Shown here one piece after another: positions 47,201 through 61,200 of a stretch of DNA of 64,000 nt. The notes under the pieces are model-generated. The model saw only the letters and a program-made list of their open reading frames with translations. It did not search any database and was not told the DNA's origin. Made by a program: the position numbers and the translations under genes. How positions within the stretch are numbered: the first letter of the stretch is position 1; every line of letters begins with the position of its first letter. The DNA is from Haemonchus contortus (lineage: Eukaryota; Nematoda; Chromadorea; Rhabditida; Trichostrongylidae): positions 2,128,992-2,192,991 of the forward strand of contig LS997562.1 in the NCBI GenBank assembly GCA_000469685.2, read 5' to 3'.

Positions 47201-49020
47201 TATCCCGGTAAAAAACTATCTTAAGCTATGGAACGTTTCCATCAGGATGTGGAATTCCTAGAGTTCATGATCACCGAGACCACGATTTGATTTGAGGGAG
47301 CGACCGCTTGTCAAGGAAAGGTTCCGCGTATTCGAAAAGTAGTTCCGGGGATTCCCATGGTTTCCGGTCCCTCCTTTCCACACTTACTGTCAGTTCTGTG
47401 AGTGATCGAAAATGTCTTAAGTCCACCAATCTCAGGACCTTCTCTTTGAGGGCTCATCGATATATCGATAATCGATAGGATGAGAGAACTGTCATGGATT
47501 CAGACGTTCACGGAAAAGCGTGGAACAGTTGGAACCTTGGTCGCTCGCTTTGTATCGTTCATGCCCAGCTGTATATTCTGCTTCAAGGAGCTTCAAGAGG
47601 GCCAGAAATTTACCTATCAAAAGTGACTCCTAGAGTTGTACGAGTTTCTCATGTTTGCCGAAGGAAACACTGAGAGACGGAAATGGAAGACCATCAGGGA
47701 AAACGAAAAAATCTCCCAGATCCTTGAGTGGGAGCCAAGACAATAAAAATTACTGCGACAGAACTACCTTTTTTGGTGGAGAATTGCAATATTGTAACTG
47801 TTACTTTTCTGCTTTTATTTATTTTTCAATGTCAATGCCCGAGGAGAAAGACGATCTGAAGCAGATCTTCCGAGAGATCCAAAACTTTCTCAAGTTTTGG
47901 GAAAAAGTGATCAAGATTTGTACCCAAGATTTGTACCCAAGCTTAAGAAGGGAGCCAGGAGTGGTGTAGGGATTAAAGGTGGTGGGTGAACATCTCTCAC
48001 AAAATTTAGGGTTACTATTGAACGCAAAATACTTCCCTTGCTGTTATAGCAGTCAACCTTCCCACGGCAAAAGTTTACTCTCCCTTTTAAGTTTTCTAAC
48101 ATCCATTTTTTATTGCCATATCACTAACAGCTTTCGTTTGACGTGCTATTGAGCGGTCTTAAATAAATAAGTAAACAAATAAATGCTCATGCTCATTTGT
48201 TGTACATTATTCGCAGACTCAATGTGTAAACAGTGTACAATAGTTATATTTGCTTACCTGTTCGGAAGATTTGTACAGTAACTTCATGTTCGATGCTTGG
48301 AGCCTGGTAAACAGCAGCCTGACGGCGATGAATGGCATCGATCTGTCCGATTTTTCAACAGAATATCAACAACCAAAGAACCATGGACCGAGAATGGCAG
48401 TTTGAACACCATAAATACTTCTAAAACTAAATCCATGATAGAAAAACAAATTTATTTACAACAAGTAAATAAAAGTAAACTAAGAGCTGAACCTGCTGAG
48501 AGGGACTCTGCAAAGTGAAACCAGGACGACTGGACTGCTCATGGAGATTGGGGCATTTTTGGTGCCAGTAGAATTCGATCGGTGTTTTGATCCCCAGACC
48601 ACACAACAGCCCCTGAAATGAGGAAGCCCGCTGATTTGAGCTGAATTAATGTGAATAATGCTGTTTTTTCCTGAAAATAAACACGAAAATTAGCAAATTT
48701 CTATGGTTTTTCTTGCGGATGACCCGAGTTCTTAAAATTCCAGTAGTTTCTAGACAGAAAAGACTCCATCACCCGTTTAGCCTCGATTTTGATGATCAGT
48801 ATCCTGCCGGTACAAAATTGGCCATCCGCCAATTTCCTTTCATTCAGGAATTCCGAAAATCAGAGGAACAATTTCAGAAGTTGAACTTGTTTATTATTTA
48901 CTCACAATCTATCTCAGAATGACACCCAAAACAGGAAATCAGGGCATCAAAAATAGAAGATAAACCTAAAAAACTCGTAATTACAGGAGCTTCGTTTATT
49001 AGTAACTAGCGTGGTGATAT
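44232..49020. other. Long gene-poor stretch after scramblase
   Basis: No gene with recognisable motifs on either strand. Between about 45.1 and 46.5 kb the base composition looks more coding-like, with several short open frames, but no family could be named; it may be an eroded mobile element. An A-rich TAAATAAGTAAACAAATAAA tract ends near 48185. Confidence 0.4.
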
Positions 49021-49408
49021 GGGTAACGGAACTTCTCCCCTATCGCGGCATTCTCCCTTGCGGCATGCGGCAAATATCACTGCAATTACCGTACTCACCC
49101 CGCCTCCCGCCAATCGATAGGACGCGATATTTTTCCTTGACTGGCCTGCTTTTTCATTGGATTTTATCGTTTTTTCTTCTGTTTCTTTTTAGTTTTCATG
49201 TTTATTAGACTTGATTAATTAAAATGACTCCTCCCATATAAACGACGATCAAGACCGCATTGGAATTGAAAAGAGCGGTCAGCCAATTCAAATAATTAAA
49301 GGACTCCCTACCTCACGAATTGCGCGCCCCAATCTTCCATCGCAATCCTGCGATAGGCGGCGGGTGCGGCATGTGCGACGCCGTGTTAGGGGAGAAGTTC
49401 CCGGACCC
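49021..49408 (-). mobile_element. MULE-like MITE, copy 2 (388 bp)
   Basis: Same element as 18822-19199 in reverse orientation, with ends GGGTAACGGAACTTCTCCCC and (reverse) GGGTCCGGGAACTTCTCCCC. Perfect 10-bp target duplication GTGGTGATAT at 49011-49020 and 49409-49418. No ORF of note. Confidence 0.9.
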
Positions 49409-49724
49409 GTGGTGATATTTTAGTTTGTAACCTACACGAATGACGGCTATCTACTTGGCTGGCATTATAGCGTTTTTACTTTGTAGAGAGCCCTAAAAAA
49501 TGGATATCGCTTCAGAAATTGCCCTAATAAGGAAGAATGGATTCATTCAAGAGTAATCTATTTCCTTCTTGGGTTGCGCCACTCATTCGACTACTATTCA
49601 AAATTTTAATAGGTTTGAAAAGGTATGTGGCCCATACAGTGACTTGAGATGGCCAACGGATGTTTTACAAGGCATTGTTTCAATCTTCCCAGACGAGTCT
49701 GTACAGACCCCGTGTAAGCGCAAA

Positions 49725-49815
49725 ATTTGGTTGGCCTAGACAGGAATCGACCCGAGATTCTATCCATTTACTGTGCATAAGTGATTCTGCGCCACTTGCC
49801 ACTGCACCACTATAC
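49725..49815 (-). repeat. tRNA-like sequence, probable SINE head
   Basis: The minus strand reads TAGTGGTGCAGTGGCAAGTG, then a B-box-like GGGTCGATTCC about 60 nt later, ending near GTCTAGGCCAACC. Internal Pol III promoter-like boxes without a proper cloverleaf suggest a tRNA-derived retroposon. Confidence 0.35.
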
Positions 49816-49829
49816 GAATTATATAAATA

Positions 49830-52147
49830 TTCTTTAGTTTTAAGGGAAAAAGTCTATTTTTGGAAGAAAATAAAAGTAGTAGTAAATAATAATAATAGAT
49901 AAGAAAAAATATGCTAGGCTTCCTAGACTTCAAATTGCCTTCCAATTATTTTTTCTGCATTTGACGTGCTGAGGTTCTGCACAGGAATGTGAATCTAAAC
50001 TCGAGTTTGATGACCCTTCAATTGCCTTTTTTCTCATCATTTTTTCAACCATCATTTTGATGATCACTGAAGAATTCTGTTTACATCTACGTCACGTAAA
50101 CTGCCCCTCTGCACGTCTTCGTCAACTGGTAGTCAATGACATTTTGACAGTTCTGTTCGGTCAAGGAGGTCCTTTTTTTTGTGATTTATGAGTTTCTTCG
50201 TCCAATATGTATTGCCTTGGAATGCACATGAATAATAACTATGACAGGAGACCCTGTGAAATATGTGTTTGGTGGCCGTCCGTGAACCTGCAAAACCTTC
50301 AAAACTTCACGGAATCTCTTTTTGTTCACGCAGAATGACGTCGAAGACGCCAGACACCACCTAAACATGCTATGTAAATTCTCAACGAAAAAACTGTCAA
50401 AATCATTGTACAATTTTGAAAGGAGTGAAGTTCATATTTGCAGACGGCCTAGTCCATAGTTCGGGTTTGCTGATGCCTTGCAGAATAGCAATCATATGAT
50501 TCTTGGGAAAGACTGTTCACTATACCCAACACAACCATCATCTAGCATCTAACTGTACAAAGGATTGGACTTGAAAGACTAGAGCCATTTATCTGAGGTC
50601 TGAGCAATAATTGGCAACTTTGAAGCCCTAGAAAACCTCAAAATGACATACGAGAGAGAAACTTCTCAAAAAGTCCCTACTTTCCACTTTCCCGAATAGG
50701 AATCGTAGTGGAACAATGGACATGCTTTGAAAGTCCTTAAATTTTATGATTTTGAATCAAAAGTATACCCAGTTAGCCCCACTCAAAGATAAGTATTGGG
50801 CCGCCTGGCTCACTCCTCCAGATTGGGCCAAGACTTCGATTCCTCTCAGGATCGCCATTTAATTGAATCTTGACGTCTAGAAAAAGTTGAACGGTCGTCA
50901 TGGACCAGTACGGTATTTCACCATTCTCAGCCGCTAATACTGTACCGGATTGATTTGGGAGGGACATCCTATGTTCTCAGACGAATCTAGCATTGTCTGG
51001 GCCAACGAGGAGGAACGGAAGGCTGGAATAGCTCAGGCAAATTCGATTCCATCAAAACTCAGAACCGTAAGCCAGTCCGTTGGCGTACAGAAGCATAACG
51101 TCAGGTCCCACACGCAAAGGTCTTTAGGAAGACTTGAGACTGCTCATAAATCCCTAACGGTTCCCAAGGAATGACTCTTTTTCCTGGGATGATTTCTTGC
51201 GGCGAAAACATTCATTGCCGCCTAGACCTTTTGCACTGTCTCTCAAAAACATCCTGAGCCAACTACACCCCCTACAAGATTATGAAAACCGAAAGATCGG
51301 GTCCAAAAAACTCTCTGACAAACTGGTTTCGAAGTAGTCAACAACAATGAAACGTTGATCAGAAGTTACATAGGAATTTAGGTCCACATTTACACTACAT
51401 TCAATTGATGTATGTATGTGGATGGTGTTGAAAGCAAACAAATGCCTGAACGTTCGTTGAAGTTCAATTGTGTCCGGGTTGGTGCCAGAGATTACAGTGA
51501 GCGCGTTCCAAACCCCGGATTTAGGGCCCCAGATGGTTAGAACGAATTTCTGCTGACAAATATTTCAAAAGACGTCCAAACAAATTCCCAAGGGACCAAA
51601 GGGCGAAAGAACAGGTTATTTCTTCATTTGGTATAGGCAAAATACTCGTCATTCACATAGTTACTTGAACTGAAATAGCTCGATCAACCCCCCGTTCGCC
51701 AAAATAACCTCAAACTTGGTCGTTCATGCGGAAAACACGGTACTTATGTAACAATTGAAATGATTCTACCAGTATTACCCGAGTGTGGCCTTCTTCCCGG
51801 GATTATTCACCAATGACCATGACGTGATTGCTTTTGTCTGGAGGTTACTTTCGAAACGTATGACGTGACGATCTTTGGCGTACCGGCAGATGTTGCCGAT
51901 CTTCGATCTTCACGGAGGTTGAAAGGAGAGCGTGGGGTTGCGCTGATCCCATGCTTTGTTCCCGAGTCTTTCAATAGTGGGGGAAGAATGACGCCACGGG
52001 AACTCCTTCGTTCTTGAAAATCGACTTCAAAAATCTTACTTTTTCAATTTGATCGCCAAGGGAATGTCGATTTCAAGAGCTAACGGAGTCTTATAAACCT
52101 AAGCACAAAGCAACAAAGTAAAGTATCAGACATTGATCGCTCCCTTC
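49830..52147. other. Intergenic, no gene recognised
   Basis: Short open frames only, none with family motifs. The stretch 50.76-51.4 kb has a vaguely transposase-like feel but nothing that can be defended. Confidence 0.4.
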
Positions 52148-52238
52148 TCAGGGATGCGCCCTACACTTGACTTCCATTCGAAATCGTTGTAGCGCTATTG
52201 AATGCGTATTTGGCCTACACAAGGAATTGCGGTGACTA
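52148..52238 (+). repeat. Dispersed repeat family A, copy
   Basis: Reads GGGATGCGCCCTACACTTGA, CTTCCATTCGAAATCGTTGT, ATTGAATGCGTATTTGGCCT; the best-preserved copy in this orientation. Confidence 0.65.
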
Positions 52239-55200
52239 GCCGATGTAAATACATGACAGTGCTTATATCATCCCTTACTAATCTGGTACTATTCAACCGA
52301 TCCCGAATTGATGGAAGGTATGGTTGGCTTGGGCGAGTATCGATCCAGGTTATTCAAAATCTACCACTCTCCCATGGTAACCAAATATTCCCTGCTTTTA
52401 GAAAGGTTCCTGGCCATGATCACCTTTGAAGACCGGTCATCTTCCCTATCGGAAGGAAGATTTGTTGAAATACAGTTCCTTCTGTCTGGCGATGTCGTTG
52501 GACTATGTAGGCCCTGTCTTGTCATTTCGAATTACTAAATAGGCCGATACAAGAGGTTCTTGTTGCGACATAAACAAATCAAACCTCAAAAATCTCTAAC
52601 TTGACTGCCGATTCGGAAGCAATGGTAACCAAGAAAGTGCTCTCGCAAACTATATAGATTTGTACTACAAAAAAAAAAAAGATAAAAGAAAACAAGAAGA
52701 GAGTGAAAAAAGAGAAAGATGGTGTGGACTTGTAGGTGGTCTCAATTTCTCCTGAGAGCACATTTTGTTGCGACTTTTGCCATTAGTTCGTTGTCACTCT
52801 TATTTTTTAGTATCTTTGTTTACTATTAGTCCGATCCTTGTTTACTTTTCTCGAGGATGGCACTAGTTTTTCTGAAATGAACTCTTATTGAAGTGGGAAT
52901 CGTGTGATTGTGTTCGGGAACTGGTCTTCTATAGAACTTCTTTCCCGAACCACTCAAACGGGTCCCTATGTTACATTGTACGAAACCTTCACGCCGCATT
53001 AGCAAGTTGTAAACATCCACACGACACCCGGCAGAGACCTGCTTTATGGGAAATCAGTCCCGAATGTTTAAACTTAGCTAGTTTTCATACAACGCAAGCC
53101 ATTCATCGTTTTTCTTATGGCCTCTTTGAAGGTGGAGTCAATCTATTCGAGTTTAATAGAGGAATGATCAGAAAAACCTCCAGCTACTCTGGATATTCAC
53201 CCAAACCGTCGCACATGACAGTTTTACCAAAACGGTTTCATTTTTCATTGATAAGTTTCGCAGCCACGGGAGTTCCTCCCTCATGTGCTCCCACTTTACC
53301 CTGAATCACAGGTTACAGGGATGGGGAGGGAGGAATTCTTGTTAGTGTGTTTTCCACGTGATTGTCGGAGGTATTTCGGCAAATCAAGCAGGACAACTAC
53401 CGCATTCGTTGAAAAAGGACAGCTCAATTATGGGGTAGGGTCAAATGTGATTCGTGGAATCCCTGACAGGGCAGGTTTTACCTCCCCTCAAGGACATGTC
53501 CACTGAGTTGGCAAAAACAGAATGAGCCAAAATGACTAAATTTATAAAAATTTCCAATTTTATTCGAAATTCCATCGAGTTAAGTGCATTTTTAGAAGAA
53601 GAAATAGATTTTTCATGGGGTGATTCCGATGGGTATCCGTGCCCTCCAACTTTTATGGACCCTCTCCACCTCTCTTCCTCCTGGGAGCTTTTTAAAACTT
53701 TTTAAAAGCTGGATGGGAAATCTTATTTCGGAACAAATTTAAGGCTCTTATAATAGAGACAAGGTAGAGGGGGGGGGGAGGAAGGGTGGAGGAAGGAAAG
53801 GAAGGGATATGGTTATGGTTTTCCACTCTATCGTTGCGAACCTGGATTTGATGATGGCTACCGTAGAGACCGAAATAGAGGTAAATGGCCAGAAAAACTG
53901 AGCCATCACCTAGAAACACAGATGACATCGTTTTGGGCTCCTGGGCCGTATTTTTGCCCCAGACATGTCTCTTGAAATGTTATTTACTGACCATTGAACT
54001 ACAGTAATTTCAATGTCGCCAAGGTGAGACCTGCTGTTGGGTATCACGTGTTTTTCCAGTACATCAAAGCAAATTCTTATCTGTTGCTGTCAGTCACTTC
54101 TACCCAATTAGCGATGTTTCGAGAAGTTATCACGTGATCAATGGATTACGGTACGTGAACGATTCAAAGAGTGGTACCTGCCAACATTAGTTTTCGTAGA
54201 ATAATGGCTGATGGCTTGAGTGACATGAGCACGTTCAAAACAAAACTGGAACCTGAAAAAGTGCGAAGTGAAGATGGTAAACAAGGCTACTTTGCTGACA
54301 CCTAGAGATGGTCCGAAGATCGGATGCTGTTGGGGCCATCTGAGACCATCTTAATTCCAAATATGTCCTTTGACTTCTTGACTTCAAATCGAGGTCCACC
54401 ACTTCTCAGATGTTCAAGACCGAGACATGTTGGGCTCTAACACACACAACGTCAGAAGATTGGAACCTTGGCAAAATCTCACCCGAACCATCCTTGTTCT
54501 ATTGGTAAGCCCATCAACCTAAACGGGGCTCCCAGTAGGGAAGATATATTGAGATCTGCACAGACTGGCTGCTATAGGCTATTGACCTGTATCCAAAACA
54601 CATCCAAACGCTTCCAAGATTTCGAATGAAGGCTGATTACATGGCGCAAACCTGAGATAAGGTCGATTAAAGCTGAGTGGTTCAATTTCACGTACGAATA
54701 GGACACATCAAGAAAACCTTCAGGAACTTTTTAAATGAAGGCTTTCTCCAAGTTTCTCTTCAGTTTAGACCAACTTGGCTTATTTTTAATTTTTAGAGTC
54801 ATTTCAAAAGTGAAAAAAATCTTGACTGAAAATATTGGGAGATTACCAGCTTTCAACACTTTTCAACACTTGCACGACTAGGATTTTGTTGTAGACTTAA
54901 GTAAATGAATAAAAAATAAACAAATATCAAGTCGATCTACGGGTGAGTATAAAATAAACGAAAAATCAAGACAATTTTCGATAGTACACATTTATTAGTT
55001 TCGATATGATCACGATAGAATGTAGATACAAGGACAATCGAATTGATCACTATTCTACACAGAGATGAAAAGGCTTCAAAATAAAAATACAAAACACCAT
55101 GAACACCTCTATGGTGTGGTGGCATCATCAGAAGCTTCATCCGACTATAGACGACGTACAGAAAAAGGTAACAATATAGTTCAACTATACATACAACCCG

Positions 55201-55279
55201 AAGGTGAACATGAAGTAGCATTTATACTACGACGAGAGGAAAAGGAAAAGACGAGCTAAAATCAATAGATGTCAGCTGA
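52239..55279. other. Intergenic stretch upstream of the glutathione peroxidase 3' end
   Basis: Contains one plus-strand open frame of 138 codons (52888-53304) with no recognisable motif and a short poly-G run near 53767. No confident gene. Confidence 0.4.
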
Positions 55280-58200
55280 TTATGGCGACAAGGCATTCGA
55301 ATCAGGATCTTCATTCAGAAGTTGTTCAATGAAGGGCTGAACAACATCACCATGACTCCAGGCAGTTGGATGGAAACGGAAGCGAGGACGGCCCTGAAAA
55401 CGGAAGAGGATTACTTGATGTACGAAAAAATTAGGTTAGTTCTGTTTACTTCTTGAAAAACAACTTCTCAAGAAATTCCGGAGGTCTGTTTATTTGTAAA
55501 CTGTTTATCAAATCAGAAGATTTCGATTATCCCCAGTAACCAATTCGTATTTAACTAGAGGTTCCATGTTCTTATGTTTTGATAGGAACAAGTAAGTAAA
55601 TGAATGAAATAAATGAATAAACAAGTAAATTGGTAAACAGTTGAGTGGATATACGGCCAGGAAAACAAAAAAATAAAAAATTTGTAAATAAACAAGTAGA
55701 AGTATATGGTCACTGATACACAGAGGTCCTCAACAAGTGAAAAGGCTTAGTTTTCTTATATTTATTATTGTATTGTCCCGCCATGCTTACTTCTCCGAAT
55801 AAACAAATAAATAAATAAGTGAAATCAATAATCAGTGAGAGTACGAATGCAGTTACCTGTCTGTCGATGAGGAATTTCTCGAAGTTCCACGTGATGTCGT
55901 TGGCTCGGACTGGATTGTACATCAGCTCATCGGTCTTTCCGATTTTCTCGACCGTTTGAGGGCAACTTTCCTGAAACAATTATTCTTACTAATGGATTCA
56001 GTTCTAAGCCTCTTTTGAGCGAATTTGTACGATCACCAGAAAGTGTAGGGAATGTCGGGTAGCCATTCTAACTTACCGCACGATTTCTCGGGATGAAAGT
56101 GAAAATGTCAACGAAATTACCTACTCGAGAATCGACGGTGAGTCAGTATTGAGTTTCTAAAGTTTATCCAATTCAGGAACATTAGATTAACTTTGTTTAT
56201 TTCAGAGGCATATATGAAACTGGGCACCCAGCAATCAGATGGCCATTTGTAAGTGCATGGCTTACTCCTTAATGGTTCCCTTGAGACTCGGATTTAGCTC
56301 AACAGCAAGAACCCTTGGGATGGGAAGCCACTCTTCCGATTTCCGAACCTTCCAATGCGACCCCTGCTTTTAAGATGATGAAACATTGTGCTGACGGGCA
56401 TTTCGAAACGCGCCGTGCAGTTGACCTCAGTTCGGCTCCTTGGTAACATTTGTAAGAGTACTGCTTTCACAGCAATGGCTTGTTAGGGTCGAATGATGAT
56501 AAGGAAAATCTTGAGATTTCCCTGGCGTAATCTATTTGAAAGTAAGGACCAGCAGGATGGTCTTGGTTCCTCTCTCAATGATACGCCATGCTCCCAGCCT
56601 CTGCTGAATATCAGCGCCCGGGAGACCTCTAGATGTGCAGGCTATTCAATATACTGTGTGTTTGCGTTACATCTCCCTTTTCATTGAATGAAAGTCTTGA
56701 AGGAACTCCTCGTTCCCCGAAACGTATCAGAATGGCGCAATACGGCATTAACGAGAACTTAGTTCGAACCCGAACCCTGAACCCAATTAATTCCGATGTC
56801 GACGTTTTGCAAAAGCGTGACCGGAATTATCAGCGAAGAAAACTGATTGATGAATTCGCCGACAACGACGACAACGACGTGATCGCCGTAGGACACAATG
56901 ACAACGAGGTTGCGCTCGCTAGCTATGTACATATATGGGTATATTACCGTGGACACCGACGACGGTCACACCATCTTCAATCCATCACCTTCCCCTGTCT
57001 ATCGCATTTCCCGTCTCGACGATGGCGTCCATGACAAAACGGGAAACCGGTTACACTGCGATAAGGGCGCCGTTTGGGTCTTTGTTATTTCCTTTATTAA
57101 TATCTCTGAAAGCATGAAAGGTATGGCATGGAGCCAACCAGGCCAGAAAAAACTTTCTTAACTGAATTTTAGTCGTTTGCAGCAGTTGCGACCATATTAA
57201 TCACTGATAAATTTGGTTTTGTAGAAGGGGGTTATAGAGTAAACCAATATTGGGGATGTAATTGATTCAATGGCTAGACTCAAGGACGAAATTCACTTCT
57301 CTAAGATAAGATGGAGACGGTGCTGAGGTAGGGTAAGAGGCGCCGTTTTCAGATATCCCCAGTCCATGGATCAATTTCAGTCGAGACAATTCAGCTGGAC
57401 ATATTATCAAAGCAAAGCTAGTGCTGAAACTGATTCAGCAGGGTATGAAAAATTAGAAAAAAACGGGGGATCACTCTAAATAATTTGTAGTGTTGATTGC
57501 CCTCCCTTACAAACATTCTCAAAGTTCAGAAAGTGACCCTTATGCGTGGCGCATCTCATATGTCCCAATCAATATGCATCTGAATCCTTGTCAGTGTATA
57601 AGAGCGTATAAAGGAGATGAAAATCGAATGAATGATCAATATAAGCCATGCCTTCGACCCCACTCAGATTCTTAGCAATGATTCGAACGAGGTTCTGCCT
57701 ATACAAAGGTCTGAAGGGGCTAAGATCCATCCTGGACTCGATCCCTTGACTTGGACGTTAGTAAGAGCGCCTCCTTCTCCTACTCCAGACCCTTACAAAG
57801 AATGAGCGATCACTGACCTTGAGGAACTCGTAAAGAGGATGATGGTTCTCTCCGTTGACGTCAATCTTTCCATAGATATGTAGATTCTGATGTGGTTTCC
57901 ATCCGTTACCTGGTCGAACGTACATGATGCCATTCATGAGTTCATGATTTTCAGCTGGTTCCTGGAACGACGACAGATAGAAATAACTGTCATCATCAAT
58001 CAGTAGGGGCATTTATGCTTTGTTCCGTTCCTGTTCTCAGTGACAACTAACTAACCTGCAGATAGAACTGGTTACATGGGAATGCCAAAATTGTGAAGCC
58101 TCCATTAACGTTCTTTTCGATTAACGGATTGAAATCCGTGTATTGTTGAGTGTAAGCTGAAAGATTTTTAAAAATTATTCTTTGATCTTTCGTGCCGTTC

Positions 58201-61200
58201 GATGATCCAGTTTTCTTCGACGGCAGCTGATCGGCGGGAGCGCTGCAATGTTAAGTGTTTGCATGACGTGGTGTATGCCAACACCTCACCTCCGACCCCC
58301 CCACCCCACGCAAACGGAAAATTACGTGAGATACCCGTACCCGACTTCTGTTTACCCATTGGTTTCGTTTCTATCTTCGGCTCAAGTTACGTAGTCTTTT
58401 ACTGAACCCACTTCTTGGGTTCAGGTACGCCCAGGTCTCTAATGGGGATTGATCCGGAATCCAGTCCCCGGGTTCATGTAGACATAGGTTTTCATTGGGA
58501 CGAGGTGGAAAGAAATCGGTACAAGATCAAGATTTCACAGAGATACTAGTCGTAAAGTTCTATGTGATTGGTAATTTACAGACAGTGCATCTCAATTCAC
58601 GGCACTACGCAATACCGAACTACCATCAGACCTAAAATGACACTCGTTCACATGAAACAAGACTTTATAACCACCTATTTCAGAGAAATACCCCTTAAAG
58701 TAATCAAAAGGAGGGAATTTTATTATTATTATTGTTATTATTATTATATTATTATATTATTATTATTTTTCGTTTTATAGCTCTCTATTAGGCTTTTAGG
58801 AGGGAAAAAACGAATTGTCGTGGGGTGAGACGCGTTGGCCGCAACCGCGCTACACTCGTTACACATTATTTTACGATTCTCGATACTGTAGGAATTCGGA
58901 TGCTTACTGTATTTATGAAACCGAGACTTATAGGGGTTCGAACCCCGCTTAGACCCCTTTTTACTGACTTCCTTTCAGAACACTTTCAAGGCATAGAATT
59001 ATGATAGATCGGCTACTGGCTCATAAAAAGGTATCAAACATGGCGATCACATAAAATCAGGTTTTCAATATGAATAATGTTCATATTTTTGCACCTTATA
59101 GATCGCAAAGATAATCAGGAACATCCTTTTCTAGCAAATGAGTTCTCATGGGATTTTTTGGCATTCGCTCACCCACCGAAAATGCTCCAATAAGAGCCCT
59201 ATGAAGGGAAAAACCTTGGAATGAAGGGAGAAACACTCTCTTTTGAAGGAAAGAAAAGAGCTGCGGTAATAATGGATAGTGTCGCTTCATGTGTTACTTG
59301 TTTACTTGTCATTTCATAAATTATTTTATTTATTTTTATTTCTCAACTTTTGAAGAAAGTTTGTGAAAATTGAGTAAATGTATTACCAGGGGTCTGGGAC
59401 TGACAACAATTTTGAAAAGTTGTCCGTCAAAATGATGAAGGATGAAGCTGTTAGAGATAAATAGTCCGTTCATGGGTTACGCCACGCACTGGGTTCTCAT
59501 TCGAAGTCGTAATAGGGTTTGAATGCCTATGTAGCCTACAGAACAGTTGCGGTCTCTGGAGTATGGATGATTTCAGCACTCTCATCCCTCCGACGAGTGA
59601 CCTGATAACGACTTGAGGGCTACGAGAGGACGGCAAGTTCCGTCAGTTTTGACTAGTCTCGATCTGGGATCAATCCTAGAATAAAATCCCCAGATTATCG
59701 ATGCGGGAGCAGCGCCATAGCTCTGCAGCACCCAATTTCTGCCCGTCATCAACAGTGACCTCATTTTTCTTGCCTTTTCGATGCTAATGAATAGCAAAAT
59801 TCTAGAAACCGGTCAATTCTCCTAGTAAAAGTGGTCGGAGTGAAGGTGATAACAATAGTCATGAACTCTATAATTAATAGATTTTATTACGTTATATTTC
59901 TATCCCGATGGCTCTATCGATCGATTACTGTTTTCTGATAAAAAAGTGATCAATCAGGTATCGACAGCCACTGTCTCACGTGGAATTAGGTCTACGATAT
60001 CGACGATTATCGTATCGGACTTTCTATATAAACGTTTAGTTCGAGAAGTAGTCGATCGTCGACCACATCGGCGATGGAAAGAGAAATGGGATCAATCAAA
60101 AAAGTCAATTTTATTTACTTTTCCATTTGGGAGTAGGTACGTAGGCATCACAGGATTGGTAGGATCAACTTATTTATTTATTTACCTCATCAATGAATAT
60201 ATCCTTAGTTATCTTCAATTGTTGACAAATAATCAACTATCATCCATTACCCTTCCTTTTTGACTTCAAACAGTTGCTTACTATGAAAGAATTTCAAGAA
60301 TTGCGACCTGACTTGCCCAAGAACGGTGACCGGTCCTCCAAACCACCCATACCCATTGTGTCTCAACCAAAGTACTCGTTTTTTCTCCCAGGTCAGGTAA
60401 AAGGTAACGTCGAAAGCGTAACCAGGTGACTTACTTTTACTCTACGAGTTACTACGTAATTACTCTAGTGAGGTTTCTAGCTTTTTAGGGAAGTTAGGAC
60501 AACTTTTATTTGGGATGGTTACGGTCACGGTGGTATGTAAGTTTTACTACCACATCTACCATTACTGGTAGACCATAATGAGTAACACAAGAGGGTTAAG
60601 TGTGTCCAAAAGGTAATCGTCTCAAGACAGGGAGAAAATTTGTGTTCAATAATTTCGGGAACTCATAAATTCGAACAGATTTTCTATGCACCGCACCCAA
60701 CCGAAAGGGAGCCTACCCATTTCGCGTGGACTTCAAAGGGTCCCCATACACCCATTAGCGACCAAAAACTTGCCGACGGTTCAGGCTAGGAGATTTAATG
60801 GTATATTTAATTGCAATGAATGAGTGTTGTGCAATTGGACAATCTAGTTTGATCACCAAAATGTCAAAGGGAACTCATCAAATAGTTCATCGACAGACCT
60901 AATGCTTCTGCACCATCGAAAACCAAATGCGATTCCCTGGGTTTTCTGATATTTCCAATGGAAGACGGGCCTGGGACTCCGAATGGGCTTCGCCCCTTAC
61001 TGGGTCAACCTTCTGCGGAGGGGAAATGTTGAAACGAAAGGTGAAATTTTGTACAGGAGGGAAGTGAAAGACCGTTATCATGAGTAAGTGCAGGTCTCCA
61101 CAGGCATGGCCTGGTGTCGTGGAGCAGGACTGCTCATTGACCTAAGATACCGAAGGTCCTAGCACGATCACATGACCCACGTGGCACGTCCTGACCCGTA

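Noticed and set aside
50760..51400. Possible mariner transposase remains
   Set aside because: No catalytic Asp motif or HTH signature could be read in any frame; the resemblance was too vague.
59946..60263. Plus-strand ORF of 105 codons in the peroxidase intron
   Set aside because: No motif, no splice context; likely chance.
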